Made by a program: the position numbers and the translations under genes. Shown piece by piece: positions 62,498 through 64,000 of a stretch of 64,000 bases of DNA. The stretch covers positions 682,001 to 746,000 of the forward strand of contig NZ_JACHIS010000001.1 in assembly GCF_014203365.1 (NCBI RefSeq), read 5' to 3'. Under the pieces are notes generated by a model. That model was not told the origin of the DNA, searched no databases, and saw only the letters and a list, made by a program, of their open reading frames with translations. The DNA is from Actinoalloteichus hymeniacidonis. GTDB taxonomy: Bacteria; Actinomycetota; Actinomycetes; Mycobacteriales; Pseudonocardiaceae. Each line of letters opens with the position of its first letter. Position 1 is the stretch's first letter.

Positions 62498-62817
62498 CGG
62501 GCTAGCCTCCCTGATTACGGGCCGTGCCTCTTCTCGTACCAACGCCGACCTGTTCCGAGTTGATCGTCGCCGGGCGGCGGGCACCACGCTACCCGCCGGT
62601 AGGCCCAGATGGTGGATGGCAGACGAAGCGCTGTTCCAGCACACCACGTACGGGAAATCTATGCACAACGTGATCGCTCGACCGTAGACAACATCGTTAC
62701 GGGCCAGTAGCGTCCGCGATCATTCCAGGTTGTCGCACCGTTGCTCGCCTGGCTCTGCCGCCCGGCGTCCACCGGTGTTCCGACCCATACTTACGGTCAG
62801 AGTCGGGGAGGCCAGCG
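62498..62817. promoter_or_regulatory. Divergent promoter region glpD / glpFK
   Basis: 320 bases without a gene. It must hold promoters for both glycerol units and probably a regulator site (GlpR- or GylR-type), but no clear hexamers or inverted repeat stand out. The part 62600-62720 is less GC-rich. Confidence 0.45.
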
Positions 62818-63555
62818 ATGGGTTTTGCGGACATCTTCGTGTGGGAGATGCTCGGCACTGCGACCCTCATCTTGTTGGGCGTGGGCGTTGTCGCGAACGT
62901 GAATCTGAACAAGGCACTGGGGTTCGGCGGTGGGTGGCTGTTGGTCGCCTTCGGCTGGGGCTTCGCGGTCTTCGTGGGTGCCAGCGTCGCGGATGCCAGT
63001 GGAGGACACATCAACCCGGCGGTCACGTTGGGGCAGGCGATCGCGGGAAACACACCGTGGGACGCGGTACCCGCCTATTGGATCGCCCAGTTCGTCGGGG
63101 CCTTCATCGGCGCGGTGCTCGCCTGGGTGGTCTACAAACTCCAGTTCGATGCGCATGACAAGCCGCAGGACACGCTGGGGATCTTCTCCACCGGTCCCAC
63201 CGTCGACAACAAACTGTGGAACACGGCGACCGAGGTCATCGCGACCTACATCCTGCTGATCTGGATTCTGCTCAGCCCCGGAGCATCCGAAGGGCCGGAT
63301 GGTTCCGTGTTCGGCAACGCAGCGCTGGGTTATGCGGGCGTGGCCTTCCTGGTCGTCGCGATCGGTGCCTCGCTCGGTGGCCCCACCGGATACGCCATCA
63401 ACCCGGCTCGTGACCTCGGCCCCCGGATCGCTTATGCGGTACTGCCGATCAAGGGCAAGGGCACGCCCAACTGGCAGTACGCCTGGGTGCCGATCGTCGG
63501 CCCGCTGATCGGCGCGGCGCTGGCGGCACTGACCTACCTGGCACTGCCCGTCTGA
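62818..63555 (+). CDS. glpF: Glycerol uptake facilitator (aquaglyceroporin)
   Basis: A 245-residue MIP-family channel with six helices and two half-helices. Both NPA motifs are present: HINPAVT (NPA 66-68) and INPARD (NPA 195-197); the Asp after the second NPAR marks the glycerol-conducting branch. ATG 62818 follows GGGGAGG with a short gap. glpK starts 92 bases downstream. Lets glycerol cross the membrane for phosphorylation by GlpK. Confidence 0.94.
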   Translation: MGFADIFVWEMLGTATLILLGVGVVANVNLNKALGFGGGWLLVAFGWGFAVFVGASVADASGGHINPAVTLGQAIAGNTPWDAVPAYWIAQFVGAFIGAVLAWVVYKLQFDAHDKPQDTLGIFSTGPTVDNKLWNTATEVIATYILLIWILLSPGASEGPDGSVFGNAALGYAGVAFLVVAIGASLGGPTGYAINPARDLGPRIAYAVLPIKGKGTPNWQYAWVPIVGPLIGAALAALTYLALPV

Positions 63556-63646
63556 GGCGACGCGTGACATCCGCAACCGACCAACCTCGGACCGTAGGCG
63601 CAGCTGCGACGGCCCGATAGATGTAGGTAGAGAGGCGAATAGCGTC

Positions 63647-64000
63647 ATGGCGAAGTATGTTGCCGCGATCGACCAGGGCACCACGTCCTCCCGGTGCATG
63701 ATCTTCGATCACTCCGGACGAGTGGTCGCGGTGGACCAACGCGAACACAAGCAGATCTTCCCGCAGGCAGGCTGGGTCGAGCATGACCCGGAAGAGGTAT
63801 GGCGCAACGTCAGACAGGTGTGCGCGGGCGCCCTGGCCAACGGTGATCTCGTCGAGGCCGACCTCGCGGCCGTCGGGATCACCAACCAGCGCGAGACCGC
63901 CGTGGTGTGGGACCGCAAGACCGGCAAGCCCGTCTACAACGCCATCGTCTGGCAGGACACCCGCACCGACCGGATCGTCGAACGGCTCGGCGCGCAGGGC
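63647..64000 (+). CDS. glpK: Glycerol kinase, 5' part
   Basis: The first 118 codons are present; the gene continues past the right edge. The phosphate loop [18 protein letters not shown] and the glycerol-site segments [20 protein letters not shown] and VWQDTRTD are diagnostic of GlpK (FGGY family; it makes sn-glycerol-3-phosphate from glycerol and ATP). GAGAGG lies about 11 bases before ATG 63647. It forms the glpF-glpK unit divergent from glpD, completing the glycerol route. Confidence 0.96.
   Translation, partial: MAKYVAAIDQGTTSSRCMIFDHSGRVVAVDQREHKQIFPQAGWVEHDPEEVWRNVRQVCAGALANGDLVEADLAAVGITNQRETAVVWDRKTGKPVYNAIVWQDTRTDRIVERLGAQG

Overview
The window reads as chromosome of a GC-rich actinomycete, most likely of the Pseudonocardiaceae (Actinoalloteichus/Saccharopolyspora-like). 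The reasons are strong G/C third-position bias, many ATGA/GTGA gene overlaps, GTG starts, leaderless-type promoters, XRE-DUF5753 regulators, and a punA-pmmB / amiB-amiA / glpD neighbourhood that recalls the Rv3302c-Rv3308 region of Mycobacterium tuberculosis. The genus is inferred from content only. No rRNA, tRNA, insertion sequence or CRISPR array was seen.

Layout. 1-519: 5' end of an acyl-CoA carboxylase beta subunit. 943-2755: secreted GH18 chitinase behind two DasR-type dre boxes. 2794-5011: a TetR regulator and a MerR-aldo/keto reductase pair with a textbook MerR promoter. 5061-7690: punA-pmmB purine/sugar-phosphate operon. 7794-11443: a membrane Ser/Thr kinase divergent from a stand-alone methylmalonyl-CoA mutase catalytic subunit. 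11784-18091: complete seven-gene Mrp Na+/H+ antiporter operon. 18193-20966: two PH-domain membrane proteins divergent from a TetR regulator over a double operator. 21039-23652: xylulokinase and ROK regulator. 23705-27060: ABC-2 exporter divergent from a two-component system, both with leaderless-looking promoters.

27355-32348 looks like an acquired island of visibly lower GC. An XRE-type regulator and a YdcF-like protein lie divergent from a three-gene RiPP cassette: graspetide precursor, ATP-grasp ligase and PCMT-like methyltransferase. This predicts an ester- or amide-crosslinked peptide further modified to an aspartimide.

32838-40340 is a sugar uptake operon: ROK regulator, sugar ABC ATPase, permease, Tat lipoprotein binding protein, Gfo/Idh/MocA oxidoreductase and xylose isomerase. 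It is followed by a 1685-residue secreted multidomain protein (ThuA, sugar dehydrogenase beta-propeller, PKD, CBM6-like, DUF1080, OmpL47-like repeats). 45724-55440 is an ebo-like metabolite cluster. It has an inositol-1-phosphate synthase where classical ebo clusters carry the EboD cyclase, then a UbiA prenyltransferase, three cytoplasmic TIM-barrel proteins, EboA, a TatD-like EboB, an EboF-like phosphodiesterase, a small membrane protein and a Tat-exported TIM-barrel protein.

55702-58286: amiB-amiA M20 hydrolases. 58370-60655: small proteins, a DUF6879 protein and an XRE-DUF5753 regulator. 60707-64000: glycerol utilisation (glpD divergent from glpF-glpK, glpK cut by the window end). The most notable systems are the graspetide cassette and the ebo-like cluster with its secreted sugar-acting partners. 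About 48 kb separates punA from amiB, which are divergent neighbours in mycobacteria.
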